NCBI RefSeq assembly: GCF_052115445.1
Contig: NZ_JBFRGR010000003.1
Span: 124,001 to 188,000, forward strand
Direction: 5' to 3'
Origin: Paenibacillus_E sp052115445
Lineage (GTDB): Bacteria; Bacillota; Bacilli; Paenibacillales; NBRC-103111
DNA: 64,000 nt
Shown here: positions 34,901 through 44,300 of the stretch, in pieces
Layout of the letters: each line of letters begins with the position of its first letter
Position numbering within the stretch: position 1 is the stretch's first letter
Translations under genes and position numbers: made by a program
Notes under the pieces: model-generated
What the model was told of the DNA's origin: nothing
Seen by the model: the letters and a program-made list of their open reading frames with translations, nothing else
The model's database searches: none

Positions 34901-36321
34901 GAGGACGCTTAACGAGGTTAATTCAAAGTCTTCCTATCAAATGGAAGCTCATGCTGGGAGCTGCTTTGCTGATCTTTCTGCTATTTGCCTCCTATAATTT
35001 TGCGCAATATTTAGTACTGAAACAGTGGATGATGAAACAAGAGGAAGATAAAATCCAAGTCAATATGGTACAGCTCCAAGACTATTTCCAGGATAAATTA
35101 GCTGCAACTAGCGACTTTCCCATTGCGGACAGCCAACTTTATATCGAGAAAATGTCGGGGAAAAACCAATTGGTGCGTATCCTCGACAAAGAGGGTAAGC
35201 CGCTAGTAGCCGTTGCGAATCATTTTGTAACGAACTGGGTTGTACCCAAGTCAGTGGTTATTCCAGAGCTTTACGACACGACGACGCACAAAGAAGATCA
35301 TATTCTCATATACCGCAGTCCGTTAGTCGCGGGGAGTTTCGTTGGAACCATAGAGCTGGCGAGTAACTTGGAAACTTTCGATCACTTCAGTGACACCTTG
35401 TTATGGGTAATGTTGATCGGTGGTATTTTGGCGGTGTTTATCAGCGTGATCAGTGGTTTAGCGATTTCTAGGCAGTTTATGCGGCCGATACGAGCACTGG
35501 CGTCAACGATTCGCAGCGTCAAAGAGAAAGGACTTTCCGAACGTGTTACCGATATTCAAAATGGTGACGAGTTATCTAGCTTAGCCAAGCTATTTAATGA
35601 ATTGATGAATCAACTTGAGTTTTCTTTTCTTCAGCAAAAACAATTTGTAGAAGATGCCTCACATGAGCTAAGAACACCGATTACGATCGTGGAAGGCCAT
35701 TTGTCTCTATTGAATCGATGGGGGAAATCAGACCCTGCTGTTCTTGATGAATCCTTGGAGGCTTCACTTCAAGAAGTTAGGCGGTTGAAAAAGTTGGTAC
35801 AAGAGCTGCTAACCTTAACGAAAGTAGAAGCCAACTTAATAAGCGATAGCATCACGCCAATCCAATTGGAGCCGCTCATTCAGGAGACGTTGAAACGCTT
35901 TGAAGTCATGCATGCTGAATTCGAATTTATTGCGAACACGGAAACCATTAGAAACGTTATGCTACTGATGAATCCGTTGCATGTGGAGCAAATGCTGATG
36001 ATCATTCTGGATAACGCAGTCAAATACACGAGTTTGACGAAACGGATTGTTATTGAAGGAATCCGCCTGAAAAATGAGGTGCAAATCAGTGTACAAGATC
36101 ATGGCATTGGGATTCCGGAGGCTGATTTACCATTCGTATTTGATCGTTTCTACAGGGTCGATAAAGCGAGAAATCGTGAGATTGCCGGCACGGGACTTGG
36201 TCTCGCGATAGCAAAGCAACTCGTTCTCAATTATCAGGGAAGCCTGGCGATATCGAGTGTGGAAGGTGAAGGAACACGTGTACAACTGACTTTCCCTCTC
36301 CACCAGATAGTGGATGCTTAG
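34897..36321 (+). CDS. sensor histidine kinase (ArlS-like)
   Basis: A 474-residue kinase with helices at about 17-37 and 170-192, an extracellular sensor domain of about 130 residues, HAMP (about 193-247), phospho-histidine box D-A-S-H-E-L-R-T-P-I-T-I-V-E-G-H and ATPase domain with I-L-D-N-A-V-K-Y-T and G-L-G-L-A-I-A-K. Coupled by ATGA overlap to the response regulator. The next operon downstream starts from another copy of the shared promoter. Confidence 0.92.
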   Translation: MRGRLTRLIQSLPIKWKLMLGAALLIFLLFASYNFAQYLVLKQWMMKQEEDKIQVNMVQLQDYFQDKLAATSDFPIADSQLYIEKMSGKNQLVRILDKEGKPLVAVANHFVTNWVVPKSVVIPELYDTTTHKEDHILIYRSPLVAGSFVGTIELASNLETFDHFSDTLLWVMLIGGILAVFISVISGLAISRQFMRPIRALASTIRSVKEKGLSERVTDIQNGDELSSLAKLFNELMNQLEFSFLQQKQFVEDASHELRTPITIVEGHLSLLNRWGKSDPAVLDESLEASLQEVRRLKKLVQELLTLTKVEANLISDSITPIQLEPLIQETLKRFEVMHAEFEFIANTETIRNVMLLMNPLHVEQMLMIILDNAVKYTSLTKRIVIEGIRLKNEVQISVQDHGIGIPEADLPFVFDRFYRVDKARNREIAGTGLGLAIAKQLVLNYQGSLAISSVEGEGTRVQLTFPLHQIVDA

Positions 36322-36323
36322 TT

Positions 36324-36356
36324 TCTCATTTTCCTCTCATGTTCATCAAGTAAAGT
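36324..36356 (+). promoter_or_regulatory. TCAT-repeat promoter, copy E
   Basis: TCTCAT at 36324 and 36335 (11-bp period), then 10 bp, then TAAAGT at 36351-36356, 60 bp before the glycosyltransferase start. It begins 3 bp after the stop codon of the kinase. Confidence 0.7.
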
Positions 36357-36415
36357 TTAGACGCAATAAGGAGTTTCTCCTGAAATGTTGATGATGAAAG
36401 GTGGTTTCCATTTGC

Positions 36416-37534
36416 ATGAACGCTAATCCTCGTGTATTAATTCTTACGGCTAGCTACGGGAATGGTCATCTACAGGCTTCCAAGGCCTTGTATCAGCAAT
36501 TCATAGAGCAAGGAATAGAGCATGTAAAAATCGTTAACCTCATGAAAGAGGGGCATCCGTTCATCAATTTAATTACGACTACATTGATTAACACCAGTGT
36601 TAGAAGCTCACGCTTTGGTCTTGATTATTATGGCTGGTGCTATTACTTAACTCGTGAAACGAAGCAGACCGCGCTCTTTCAGAAATCGATGACCTATTTA
36701 GGTCAAAAGAAATTAAAAGAGCTCATTCAGGAAGAGCAACCTGATGTGGTCGTTAATACATTCCCCTTTGGGGCGGCTCCTGAAGTGTGCAGCTCCATGG
36801 GGATTCAGAACTTCACCGTACTTACGGATTATGCTTTGCATGCGAGTTGGCTGCATCCGAGTGTCGATAAATACTATGTGGCTACAGAGGAATTAAAGCA
36901 GCAGATTGTTTTTCATGGCGTTAATAAGGAACGCGTAGAGGTAAGTGGCATTCCAATTCGTCAAGAATTTGCTATGGAAAGTTCAATAGCTCGAAGTCGC
37001 AAAGGAAATCTCATTCTCATCATGGCAACCGATAACAGCGTAAATGGCTATATGGAGGACATGATTAGCGCCTTAGCCATGTTTGCTCAATTTCGTTTGG
37101 TTGTCATTTGTGGTCACAATGAGAAGTTACGTCAAAGACTACTTGAAATATTTGCAACGAACCCTCGTATTCGCATATTAGGATATGTCGACAACGTGCA
37201 CGAATGGATGTCACAAGCTGCCTGTATCATAACGAAAGCGGGAGGATTGACAATCACCGAGGCCATTGTCCTTCGCTTGCCACTTTTCATTTATAAGCCG
37301 CATGCAGGACAGGAAAAAGAGAATGCTTTATACCTCTCGAGTCGGGGAATGGCCTCGATTTCGAATAGCCTAGAGGAATTAGTCTCGAATATGGATTATT
37401 TATTCCGACGTCCAAGCCTATATGAAGAGGTAAGAAAACGTATGGCAGACATGCAACGAAGTCAAGCAGCTGCTCATATCGTCAGTGATATTACACATAG
37501 ATTGGCTAGGGAAGCGATCCCATTGTCGATCTAG
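36416..37534 (+). CDS. UgtP-like diacylglycerol glucosyltransferase (MGDG synthase family)
   Basis: A 372-residue membrane-associated GT28 enzyme. The N-terminal domain has the MGDG-synthase motif G-N-G-H-L-Q-A-S-K-A and later T-D-Y-A-L-H-A-S-W; the C-terminal domain has the donor site T-K-A-G-G-L-T-I-T-E-A. Relatives such as UgtP transfer glucose from UDP-glucose to diacylglycerol, giving glycolipids and the anchor of lipoteichoic acid. The ATG at 36416 is chosen because the AAAGGTGG upstream would be too close to a GTG at 36401. It forms an operon with the deacetylase behind it. Confidence 0.87.
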   Translation: MNANPRVLILTASYGNGHLQASKALYQQFIEQGIEHVKIVNLMKEGHPFINLITTTLINTSVRSSRFGLDYYGWCYYLTRETKQTALFQKSMTYLGQKKLKELIQEEQPDVVVNTFPFGAAPEVCSSMGIQNFTVLTDYALHASWLHPSVDKYYVATEELKQQIVFHGVNKERVEVSGIPIRQEFAMESSIARSRKGNLILIMATDNSVNGYMEDMISALAMFAQFRLVVICGHNEKLRQRLLEIFATNPRIRILGYVDNVHEWMSQAACIITKAGGLTITEAIVLRLPLFIYKPHAGQEKENALYLSSRGMASISNSLEELVSNMDYLFRRPSLYEEVRKRMADMQRSQAAAHIVSDITHRLAREAIPLSI

Positions 37535-37555
37535 AAGTTACGTAGGAGGGCCCAG

Positions 37556-38332
37556 ATGAGGATACATGTACACAACAGCCATTATGGATCGCATATCATA
37601 TGGACGATACTTATCGGACTTCTAGTCTATACAATTATACCGACAGCCATTGTTCGATTAGGTGGTTTTAGCGCTTATCGTAAAGGGAAGGGAGTGACTG
37701 GGATTGCGCTGACGTTTGATGATGGGCCAGATCCGGCATTCACACCTCAACTTTTAGATATATTAAAATTACATGGTATTCAAGCGACTTTTTTTATACT
37801 TGGTGCTAAAGCAGCGAAGTATCCGGAAATCATCAGAAGGATGCATGCAGAAGGGCATTTGATAGGCATTCATAATTATAGGCATTGGACCAATGCTGTA
37901 CTGACCCCGAAAAAGGTAAGAAAGCAATTGCAAGATACCGTAAACGTGATCGACAACATATTGGGAATCAAACCAATCTACTATCGACCGCCGTGGGGGA
38001 TTATTAACATATTTGATTTTCTGCACATGAAACAATTTCGACTCGTATTATGGTCCTTAATGGTTGGCGACTGGCGATGCAGCGGGGGAACAGATAGGAT
38101 CAAGAAAAAGCTGTTTGCGAGGCTGCAAAATAACGACATCATCGTGCTGCACGATAGTGGACAGACATTAGGGGCGAATCCATATGCACCGATGTACATG
38201 TTGGAAGCATTGAAGGAATTCGTAGAAGAATGCAGAAATCAAGGTATTCCTTTTATGCGAATTGATCAAAGAATGCAGTTGGATGATCAAACGACGATTC
38301 ACCCAATAGATCTATCTAGTCTAAAAGCTTGA
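37556..38332 (+). CDS. membrane-anchored polysaccharide deacetylase (NodB domain)
   Basis: A 258-residue protein with an N-terminal signal anchor (about 15-32) and an extracellular CE4/NodB domain. It has the catalytic motif T-F-D-D-G-P-D, the zinc histidines in I-H-N-Y-R-H, R-P-P-W-G and a late L-H-D-S-G. It removes acetyl groups from a cell-wall sugar polymer; peptidoglycan is the usual substrate. TAGGAGGG precedes the ATG. Co-transcription with a glycolipid synthase under a TCAT-repeat promoter points to envelope remodelling. Confidence 0.88.
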   Translation: MRIHVHNSHYGSHIIWTILIGLLVYTIIPTAIVRLGGFSAYRKGKGVTGIALTFDDGPDPAFTPQLLDILKLHGIQATFFILGAKAAKYPEIIRRMHAEGHLIGIHNYRHWTNAVLTPKKVRKQLQDTVNVIDNILGIKPIYYRPPWGIINIFDFLHMKQFRLVLWSLMVGDWRCSGGTDRIKKKLFARLQNNDIIVLHDSGQTLGANPYAPMYMLEALKEFVEECRNQGIPFMRIDQRMQLDDQTTIHPIDLSSLKA

Positions 38333-38360
38333 ATATCCCTACAACATACGAAAATAAAAT

Positions 38361-38410
38361 AACGGCAGACTAGACCTAGTAAAGGCCATAGACTGCCGTT
38401 TTTAGTTTTT
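38361..38410. terminator. terminator between convergent deacetylase and molybdate regulator
   Basis: AACGGCAG pairs with CTGCCGTT around a partly structured loop, followed by TTTTAGTTTTTTT. Confidence 0.8.
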
Positions 38411-38422
38411 TTAGAAGCTAAG

Positions 38423-39376
38423 TTAAGTCTCGAATAAAATGCGTCCTGTCTGCGATAAATCATAGCCTTGGATAGGACGCAGCTCTTTATGGAAGGATTC
38501 CGATTGCAAGATTTGCTTGACACGTTCAATCCATGCAAGATTTTGTGGTTTTTTTAGCATGACAAGATCATAACGCTCTTGAATAAGCGGAATGAATTCA
38601 ACGCCATTAACCATAGAGGCTGCTTTCTCTATCCCCACACCGAAATCAGCTTCACCTGTAGCAACTTTACCAGCCACGCCTAAGTGATTAGATTCCTCCT
38701 GCTCATAACCATGTAGCTGTTGTTGTGGAATTCCATGAAGTCGGAGTTGTTCATCTAGCAGAACACGTGCACCAGAGCCTTTTTCGCGATTAACCAATCG
38801 AAGCCCAGGCTTTTTAAGATCAGCCCAACCATGTAATTGTTTAGGATTTCCCGGTTGAACGTATAGACCGGCCGATCGTGACAAGAGATTCACAACAATG
38901 TACGAAGAACCAATCAGTAATTTTCGGATAAAAGGAAGGTTATACTCACCAGTGTCTCCATCCAGCAGATGCGTGCTGACAATATCGGATTCGCCCTTGT
39001 ACATGGAGATTAGACTGTCCATACTACCAACATACGAACGAAGTGGTCTGTAATGAGATATGTTTTTTTCGATATGTTTGGCTAAAATGTCCAAGCTAAC
39101 ATCTTGTCCAGTTATCACAAGAGAGCGACTGGAAGATGAAACGGCTTGGAAAGAAGGATGAGTAACGGGTTCGACATACTCACTTTTAATCGTAGAAACC
39201 ATACCATCTTTTGCACGTGTTTTATAGGCTTCAAGATCCGATGCATCCACGCGCATCTGCTTGCCAACACGGTAAGCGGGTAGATCGCCTTTTTTTATTA
39301 AATCATAAACGGTTAGTTTGGATATTTTCAAAAGTTTAGAAATTTCTTCCGTTGTATAGGACATGTCAGCTGTCAT
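38423..39376 (-). CDS. HTH regulator with periplasmic-binding-like domain, YvgK-type (molybdate)
   Basis: A 317-residue one-component regulator. Residues 1-55 are an excisionase-type MerR-like HTH (Y-T-T-E-E-I-S-K-L-L-K-I-S, then G-D-L-P-A-Y-R-V-G-K-Q). Residues about 90-300 are a type-2 binding-protein-like domain with G-S-M-D-S-L, V-N-R-E-K-G-S-G-A-R and G-E-A-D-F-G-V-G, as in proteins that sense molybdate or tungstate. It is divergent from modAB, as in Bacillus subtilis where yvgK precedes the modA/modB homologues. GGAGG lies 7 bp before the ATG. It probably represses modAB when molybdate is present, through the palindrome at 39512. Confidence 0.87.
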   Translation of the reverse strand: MTADMSYTTEEISKLLKISKLTVYDLIKKGDLPAYRVGKQMRVDASDLEAYKTRAKDGMVSTIKSEYVEPVTHPSFQAVSSSSRSLVITGQDVSLDILAKHIEKNISHYRPLRSYVGSMDSLISMYKGESDIVSTHLLDGDTGEYNLPFIRKLLIGSSYIVVNLLSRSAGLYVQPGNPKQLHGWADLKKPGLRLVNREKGSGARVLLDEQLRLHGIPQQQLHGYEQEESNHLGVAGKVATGEADFGVGIEKAASMVNGVEFIPLIQERYDLVMLKKPQNLAWIERVKQILQSESFHKELRPIQGYDLSQTGRILFET

Positions 39377-39511
39377 TGTAAACCTCCATAAGCTTGTCTT
39401 CTATAAAAGTAGCGTAGATTTACTCCTGCATCCGTACGGAACCACCATCATCTATCATAAGCTGATAAATAGGGTATTTCAATCCTGTTGTTTACTAATT
39501 AATTCTGGTTT

Positions 39512-39535
39512 TATATAATTATGAGTAATTATATA
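39512..39535. promoter_or_regulatory. candidate operator for the modAB promoter
   Basis: A perfect palindrome, TATATAATTA with TAATTATATA around TGAG, lies in the divergent region between the regulator and modA. A -10 like TATAAT follows at 39544-39549, so the palindrome covers the -35 area, as expected for a repressor site. Confidence 0.5.
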
Positions 39536-39584
39536 ATTCTATTTATAATCAAATAGATATAAATTTAACCTTGGAGGGGACATA

Positions 39585-40436
39585 ATGTTAAGTTTAAGAA
39601 GGTTTAGTTATGTTTTATATTGTTTTGTTGTCGCAACCATGATCATCACAGGTTGCTCCAGTCAAAAGGAACAACCCGCAGTAAGTACAACACCAACACA
39701 GGCAACTGTGGCACCTACAGCAACACCAGTGCCGACCGAGAAAGTAGAGCTGACTATATCGGCAGCTGCAAGCTTAACGGATGCATTTAAAGAAATTCAA
39801 ACCAACTATGAGACCAAAAACAAACAAATTAAACTCAACTTTAACTTTGGAGCTTCAGGGGCGCTGCAACAGCAAATCGAACAAGGGGCACCTGCGGACT
39901 TATATTTCTCGGCAGCAACCAAAAATATGAAGACCCTAATCGACAAGCAATTGATCGAACCAACACAACAAAAAAACTTGTTAATCAATGAACTAGTCGT
40001 CGTAGTTCCAGCAGATGGTAAAGTAGCCATTCAAAAAGCAGAAGACTTAACCCATGAAAATATCAAACATTTGGCAGTAGGAGAACCTCAGACCGTTCCG
40101 GCTGGCAGCTACGCTAAAGAGGCTTTGACTAACGCGAAACTGTGGGACACGCTTCAAGCCAAAATCGTACAGGGCAAAGATGTACGCCAAGTACTTACCT
40201 ATGTAGAGTCTGGGAATGCGGAAGCAGGTTTTGTTTATAAAACGGATGCGATGACTTCCAAAAGTGTCAAAGTAGCATTCAGTGTTGATCCAAAATCGTA
40301 CACACCGATTGAATACCCTGCTGGTATTGTAAAAGCAACAAAACACAGCAAAGAAACGGCTGACTTTTATGGTTATCTCCAAACGAAAGAAGCACAAGAT
40401 GTATTCATCAAATACGGATTTTCTATTCCTAAATGA
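39585..40436 (+). CDS. modA: molybdate-binding lipoprotein ModA
   Basis: A 283-residue extracellular binding protein with lipobox I-T-G-C (Cys24), a Thr/Pro-rich linker and the ModA fold: A-A-A-S-L-T-D-A-F near residue 63, N-F-G-A-S-G-A-L-Q-Q-Q-I-E-Q-G-A-P-A-D-L-Y-F, and late E-A-G-F-V-Y-K-T-D-A. The Ser and Asn/Asp positions that bind the oxyanion are present. GGAGGGG precedes the start. It overlaps modB by 4 bp. Confidence 0.94.
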   Translation: MLSLRRFSYVLYCFVVATMIITGCSSQKEQPAVSTTPTQATVAPTATPVPTEKVELTISAAASLTDAFKEIQTNYETKNKQIKLNFNFGASGALQQQIEQGAPADLYFSAATKNMKTLIDKQLIEPTQQKNLLINELVVVVPADGKVAIQKAEDLTHENIKHLAVGEPQTVPAGSYAKEALTNAKLWDTLQAKIVQGKDVRQVLTYVESGNAEAGFVYKTDAMTSKSVKVAFSVDPKSYTPIEYPAGIVKATKHSKETADFYGYLQTKEAQDVFIKYGFSIPK

Positions 40437-41110
40437 GGATGGAACAGATGAATTGGACAGAATTTGTTTCACCGATCCTACTTTCGTTAAAGGTATCCGT
40501 TGTATCCAGCATCTTCGTTCTGTTCATAGGGGGAATAGCAGCTTGGGGAATGTCGCGGCGTAAGTTTCGTGGGAAAACGTTGCTTGAAACGGCCATTCTT
40601 CTGCCACTAGTGCTCCCTCCGACAGTTGTAGGCTTTATCTTATTAGTCCTATTGGGCAAAAAGAGTTGGATTGGATACCTAATGGAGAGATTTTTCGATC
40701 AGTCTATTATCTTTACATGGGGGGCTGCTGTGATCGCATCGATCGTGGTGGCTTTTCCATTAGTTTATCAAACGATGAAAACAGGGTTTTCACTAGTCAG
40801 CAAAGATTTGGAGGACTCGGGGAGATCCATCGGTGCAAATGAGTGGCAAGTTCTACGCTACATAACCTTGCCTTTGGCGTGGCGTTCTGTCACGGCAGCT
40901 TACATTCTTGGATTTGCTAGAGGCCTGGGAGAATTCGGTGCCACACTTATGATTGCGGGCAACATCCCTCACAAAACCCAAACTTTGCCTACCGCCATCT
41001 ATATCGCTGTTGAATCTGGTAATCAAACTCTTGCCTGGTGCTGGGCAGCAACTATCATATTCATCTCATTCGGACTCATGTTTATCGCAAACCACAGGGC
41101 TAGGAGTTAA
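40433..41110 (+). CDS. modB: molybdate ABC transporter permease ModB
   Basis: A 225-residue permease with five to six helices and the EAA loop (D-L-E-D-S-G-R-S-I-G-A-N-E-W-Q-V-L-R-Y-I-T-L-P). L-L-P-L-V-L-P-P-T-V-V-G and the late R-G-L-G-E-F-G-A-T are ModB signatures. The ATG at 40433 overlaps modA; one at 40439 is possible. No modC follows; the ATPase must come from elsewhere, as in Bacillus subtilis. Confidence 0.93.
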   Translation: MRMEQMNWTEFVSPILLSLKVSVVSSIFVLFIGGIAAWGMSRRKFRGKTLLETAILLPLVLPPTVVGFILLVLLGKKSWIGYLMERFFDQSIIFTWGAAVIASIVVAFPLVYQTMKTGFSLVSKDLEDSGRSIGANEWQVLRYITLPLAWRSVTAAYILGFARGLGEFGATLMIAGNIPHKTQTLPTAIYIAVESGNQTLAWCWAATIIFISFGLMFIANHRARS

Positions 41111-41173
41111 TAAAGTTGGATTTGCCTCGGCTCTGTGTTCAGATTTCGCATATGCGTGGAAGGAAACCGCCGA

Positions 41174-41203
41174 TTTACACGCGGGTGGGCACTGTTCTAC
41201 ACT
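41174..41203 (+). promoter_or_regulatory. candidate promoter of the PL8 lyase gene
   Basis: TTTACA, an 18-bp spacer and TACACT lie 50-80 bp before the lyase start. The frame of the lyase is open upstream through this element, but no family sequence is seen there. Confidence 0.4.
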
Positions 41204-41253
41204 TTCTTATGAATCACTTTGACAGAGTAGGTGTAGAAGAGGGGGAAAGACGA

Positions 41254-44200
41254 ATGACTATTTTCAGTTTTGAAAGCGGTATCCCAGCTTGTTTTGCCTG
41301 TGACAGGCATTCTCGCTTGTCCATTACGAATCAGTACTACAAGGATGGCAACTACAGCTTGCAGTGGGATTATACAGAAAATTCATCCGTGATCGTCACG
41401 GAATCGATAGGGTATCGCCCGTTTCAGGAAGGAACGAAGGATCAGGCGCGCGACTCGTTTACGATCTGGATCTATAACGCTTCTCCAGTAGAGGGGGAAC
41501 TTGTATTCGAGTTCGGGCGCGGTGGGCAAGCGGTGGACTGCTCCTTTCAATTTGGGTTGAATTTCAGTGGTTGGCGAACCGCTTGGGTTGCTTATGAACG
41601 GGATATGACGGGGATCCCTCACCCAGAAATGGATACGGTTACAATTCGGATGCCAATGGGCGTACAGCCAGGAACGTTGTTCATCGATCAGATGATGTTG
41701 AACACGCCGATCGATCCTAGGTTCCATACAAGGGATTTCCAGGTGCCGTTGGTAAACCTTCGCGCCGATGTATCTGCAAACGCACATTGGCTTGCGTTAT
41801 ATGCATTTGAACAGTTGACTCCGAAGCATGCGATCCCATCAGCGGTCATGCAGGAAGAGAAAGAGGCTTTTGAGCTGATGAACGAGCGATTCGAGGCGCT
41901 CTTCTTCAAGGAAAGGAGTGCGTTGAAGGATGAGATCACGTTGCTTCAGCAGCGTTTCGCCGAATATGGGATCGCGCGCAAAGGTGGAATTCTCACAGGC
42001 CGTCCAATCGAGCTGTTCTTTGATCATTATCCGCCTCTGTTAAAGGAGGAGCTGAAACGCCTTTCCAACGGTGTACCGCTAAGTAAGATTACTCAGTTCC
42101 TGCTGGAAACGGCGGTCTGTTTCCGGTCTTGCGAGGAGGCGGAACAGCGAGCTGATCTGCAGGCAATGTTTATAACAGTACTGGACTACATGGAGGATCA
42201 AGGCTGGACGTACGGCAGCTCGCAAGGAACCGTCCATCATTTTGGCTATAACTTCCGTGATTATTATCCTGCCGTTTTTCTTATGAGAGCTGAGCTTCAA
42301 GAGGCGGGAATCCTGGAGCGTACACAGCGGACGATGCGCTGGTTCAGCGGCGTGGGCCGCACACATACGCCTCTTGCAGAAGTAGAAGGCAACATCGACA
42401 TCTACAACACGACACTGCACGGGATGCTCGCTTCCTTGCTTATCATGGACGACACACCTGAAAAAGTACGGGACCTGAAAGCGTTCCGCGATTGGCTCTC
42501 CCAGTCGTTATTGCCTGCTCCAGGTCTGCGTGCAGCGTATAAAATCGACGGGTCTGCCTATCATCACGTGAATCATTACCCTGCCTATGCAGTAGGCGGG
42601 TTTCAAGGCGTGACACCGTTGATGTACGTATTGAAAGGTACCCGGTTCCGTGTAAGCCAAGAAGCACATGAGACGATACGAAAAGCCCTTCTCTCTATGC
42701 GGCTGTACAGCAACAAACGGGAATGGCTGATCTCCTTATCTGCACGACATCCTACAGGCAAGTGGGTGCTCGACCCGGAGCCTTTTGCTTTTCTAGCTGA
42801 GAGTGGCACGCCTGATGGTCGCAGCGAGGTAGATACAGAAGTCGCTGCAGCTTACCTGCGGCTGCTAGACCCAGGAGAGCGAACGGAAGCGGCACATCGC
42901 TTTAAAGAAGCGGGTATTGTACAGGAACCAGAACCCAACGGTCACTGGACGATGAACTACGCCGCGCTGGCCATTCATCGGCGTGGTTCCTGGCTTGCCG
43001 GCATGCGCGGGCACAGCCGCTATCTGTGGGCGAACGAAACGTATGTGAACGCGAATCTGTACGGCCGTTACATTTCCCACGGTCATCTCCAGATTATGGG
43101 CCGTGGTGAGCCGGTCAATCATCAAGATAGCGGCTATCAGCAGGATGGTTGGGATTGGAATAGATGGCCGGGGACGACAACCGTGCATAAGCCGCTAGAG
43201 GAGCTGCGCGCTAACGTTTGCAATGTAGATACATTCAGCGGCTTTGAGGAAATGCTCCTTTCGGATGAGACCTTTGCAGGCGGACTTCATTTGGAAGGGC
43301 ACAACGGGATGTTTGCCATGAAGCTGCATGAGCATCCCAAATATGAGGGAAGTCATCGAGCCCGCAAGTCGGCGTTTTTCTTCGATAATCGCATTATTTG
43401 CTTGGGTTCTGGCATCGAAAACGATAATGAAGCCAGTGTGACAGAAACGACGCTGTTTCAGAATCATTTGCCTATCAGGGAAGATCCGCTCTGGATTGAC
43501 GAAGCGGCGCCGAATTATGATTTCCCTTATTTCCAAAAAAAGCAATTAGACAATCCCGCATGGATGTTGGACAATAAAGGAAACGGGTATTATATGGCAG
43601 CCGGACAGACGGTTTCTGTCTCGAAAGCAACACAACATTCCAAACATCAATCAACAGATGTTGATACACAAGGCGATTTTGCTGCAGCATGGTTGGATCA
43701 TGGGACTTCACCGAATGAGGGCAGCTACGAGTATGCAATCCTGGTTGATACGGATCGCGAACAGGTTCAGCGCTTTTATGAGCAGATGGCGCATTCGGAT
43801 ACAGCCCCTTATAAGGTACTGCGTCGGGATCGATCAGCACATGTGGTGTTCGATGCAGAGAGCTGTACAACCGCATACGCGCTGTTCGAAGCGGACGATT
43901 GTCTGGGGATCGGGTACGTGACGGCAGTTGATACGCCAGCGATGGTCATGATCCGCGAGGAAGGCGGAGCATTGACGATGAGTGCAGTAGATCCGGATCT
44001 TCGTTTATATGAAGGAATCGAAACGGATCAATACGATAGAAGCGGGATTCAGAAAGAAGTCAGTGTTTATTCACGCAAGTGGGTGCATGCAGAAAGCATA
44101 ACCCATGCCATGCGAATTACGCTAAAAGGACAGTGGATGCTATCGTCACCTGATCAAGGAATTCAAGTTTTGGCAGGTGAGGGGGATTGCAGTATCGTTG

Positions 44201-44256
44201 AGCTAATCTGCCAAGATGGCATGCCAAAGGAACTTGTCTTGGTTCCAATCGTGTAA
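41254..44256 (+). CDS. polysaccharide lyase family 8 (chondroitin ABC lyase-like)
   Basis: A 1000-residue lyase that beta-eliminates at uronic acids. It has an N-terminal jelly-roll domain (about 1-170), an alpha/alpha toroid (about 190-570) and C-terminal beta-sandwich domains. Active-site residues fit chondroitinase ABC: His438 and Tyr445 in Y-H-H-V-N-H-Y-P-A-Y (same 7-residue spacing as His501/Tyr508), and Arg498 in S-A-R-H-P. There is no signal peptide, so it works in the cytoplasm on imported oligosaccharides. GAGGGGG precedes the ATG at 41254. The sugar specificity (chondroitin, hyaluronan, xanthan or another uronate glycan) cannot be fixed; neighbours point to a sulfated, rhamnose-containing polymer. 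Confidence 0.85.
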   Translation: MTIFSFESGIPACFACDRHSRLSITNQYYKDGNYSLQWDYTENSSVIVTESIGYRPFQEGTKDQARDSFTIWIYNASPVEGELVFEFGRGGQAVDCSFQFGLNFSGWRTAWVAYERDMTGIPHPEMDTVTIRMPMGVQPGTLFIDQMMLNTPIDPRFHTRDFQVPLVNLRADVSANAHWLALYAFEQLTPKHAIPSAVMQEEKEAFELMNERFEALFFKERSALKDEITLLQQRFAEYGIARKGGILTGRPIELFFDHYPPLLKEELKRLSNGVPLSKITQFLLETAVCFRSCEEAEQRADLQAMFITVLDYMEDQGWTYGSSQGTVHHFGYNFRDYYPAVFLMRAELQEAGILERTQRTMRWFSGVGRTHTPLAEVEGNIDIYNTTLHGMLASLLIMDDTPEKVRDLKAFRDWLSQSLLPAPGLRAAYKIDGSAYHHVNHYPAYAVGGFQGVTPLMYVLKGTRFRVSQEAHETIRKALLSMRLYSNKREWLISLSARHPTGKWVLDPEPFAFLAESGTPDGRSEVDTEVAAAYLRLLDPGERTEAAHRFKEAGIVQEPEPNGHWTMNYAALAIHRRGSWLAGMRGHSRYLWANETYVNANLYGRYISHGHLQIMGRGEPVNHQDSGYQQDGWDWNRWPGTTTVHKPLEELRANVCNVDTFSGFEEMLLSDETFAGGLHLEGHNGMFAMKLHEHPKYEGSHRARKSAFFFDNRIICLGSGIENDNEASVTETTLFQNHLPIREDPLWIDEAAPNYDFPYFQKKQLDNPAWMLDNKGNGYYMAAGQTVSVSKATQHSKHQSTDVDTQGDFAAAWLDHGTSPNEGSYEYAILVDTDREQVQRFYEQMAHSDTAPYKVLRRDRSAHVVFDAESCTTAYALFEADDCLGIGYVTAVDTPAMVMIREEGGALTMSAVDPDLRLYEGIETDQYDRSGIQKEVSVYSRKWVHAESITHAMRITLKGQWMLSSPDQGIQVLAGEGDCSIVELICQDGMPKELVLVPIV

Positions 44257-44300
44257 TCATTTAGAAACGGTTCAAACAAAATCGAGATGGGGGCGAAAAG

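Noticed and set aside
41116..41253. N-terminal extension of the PL8 lyase or a modC remnant after modB
   Set aside because: No Walker motif or ModC sequence is visible, and GAGGGGG before 41254 marks the lyase start.
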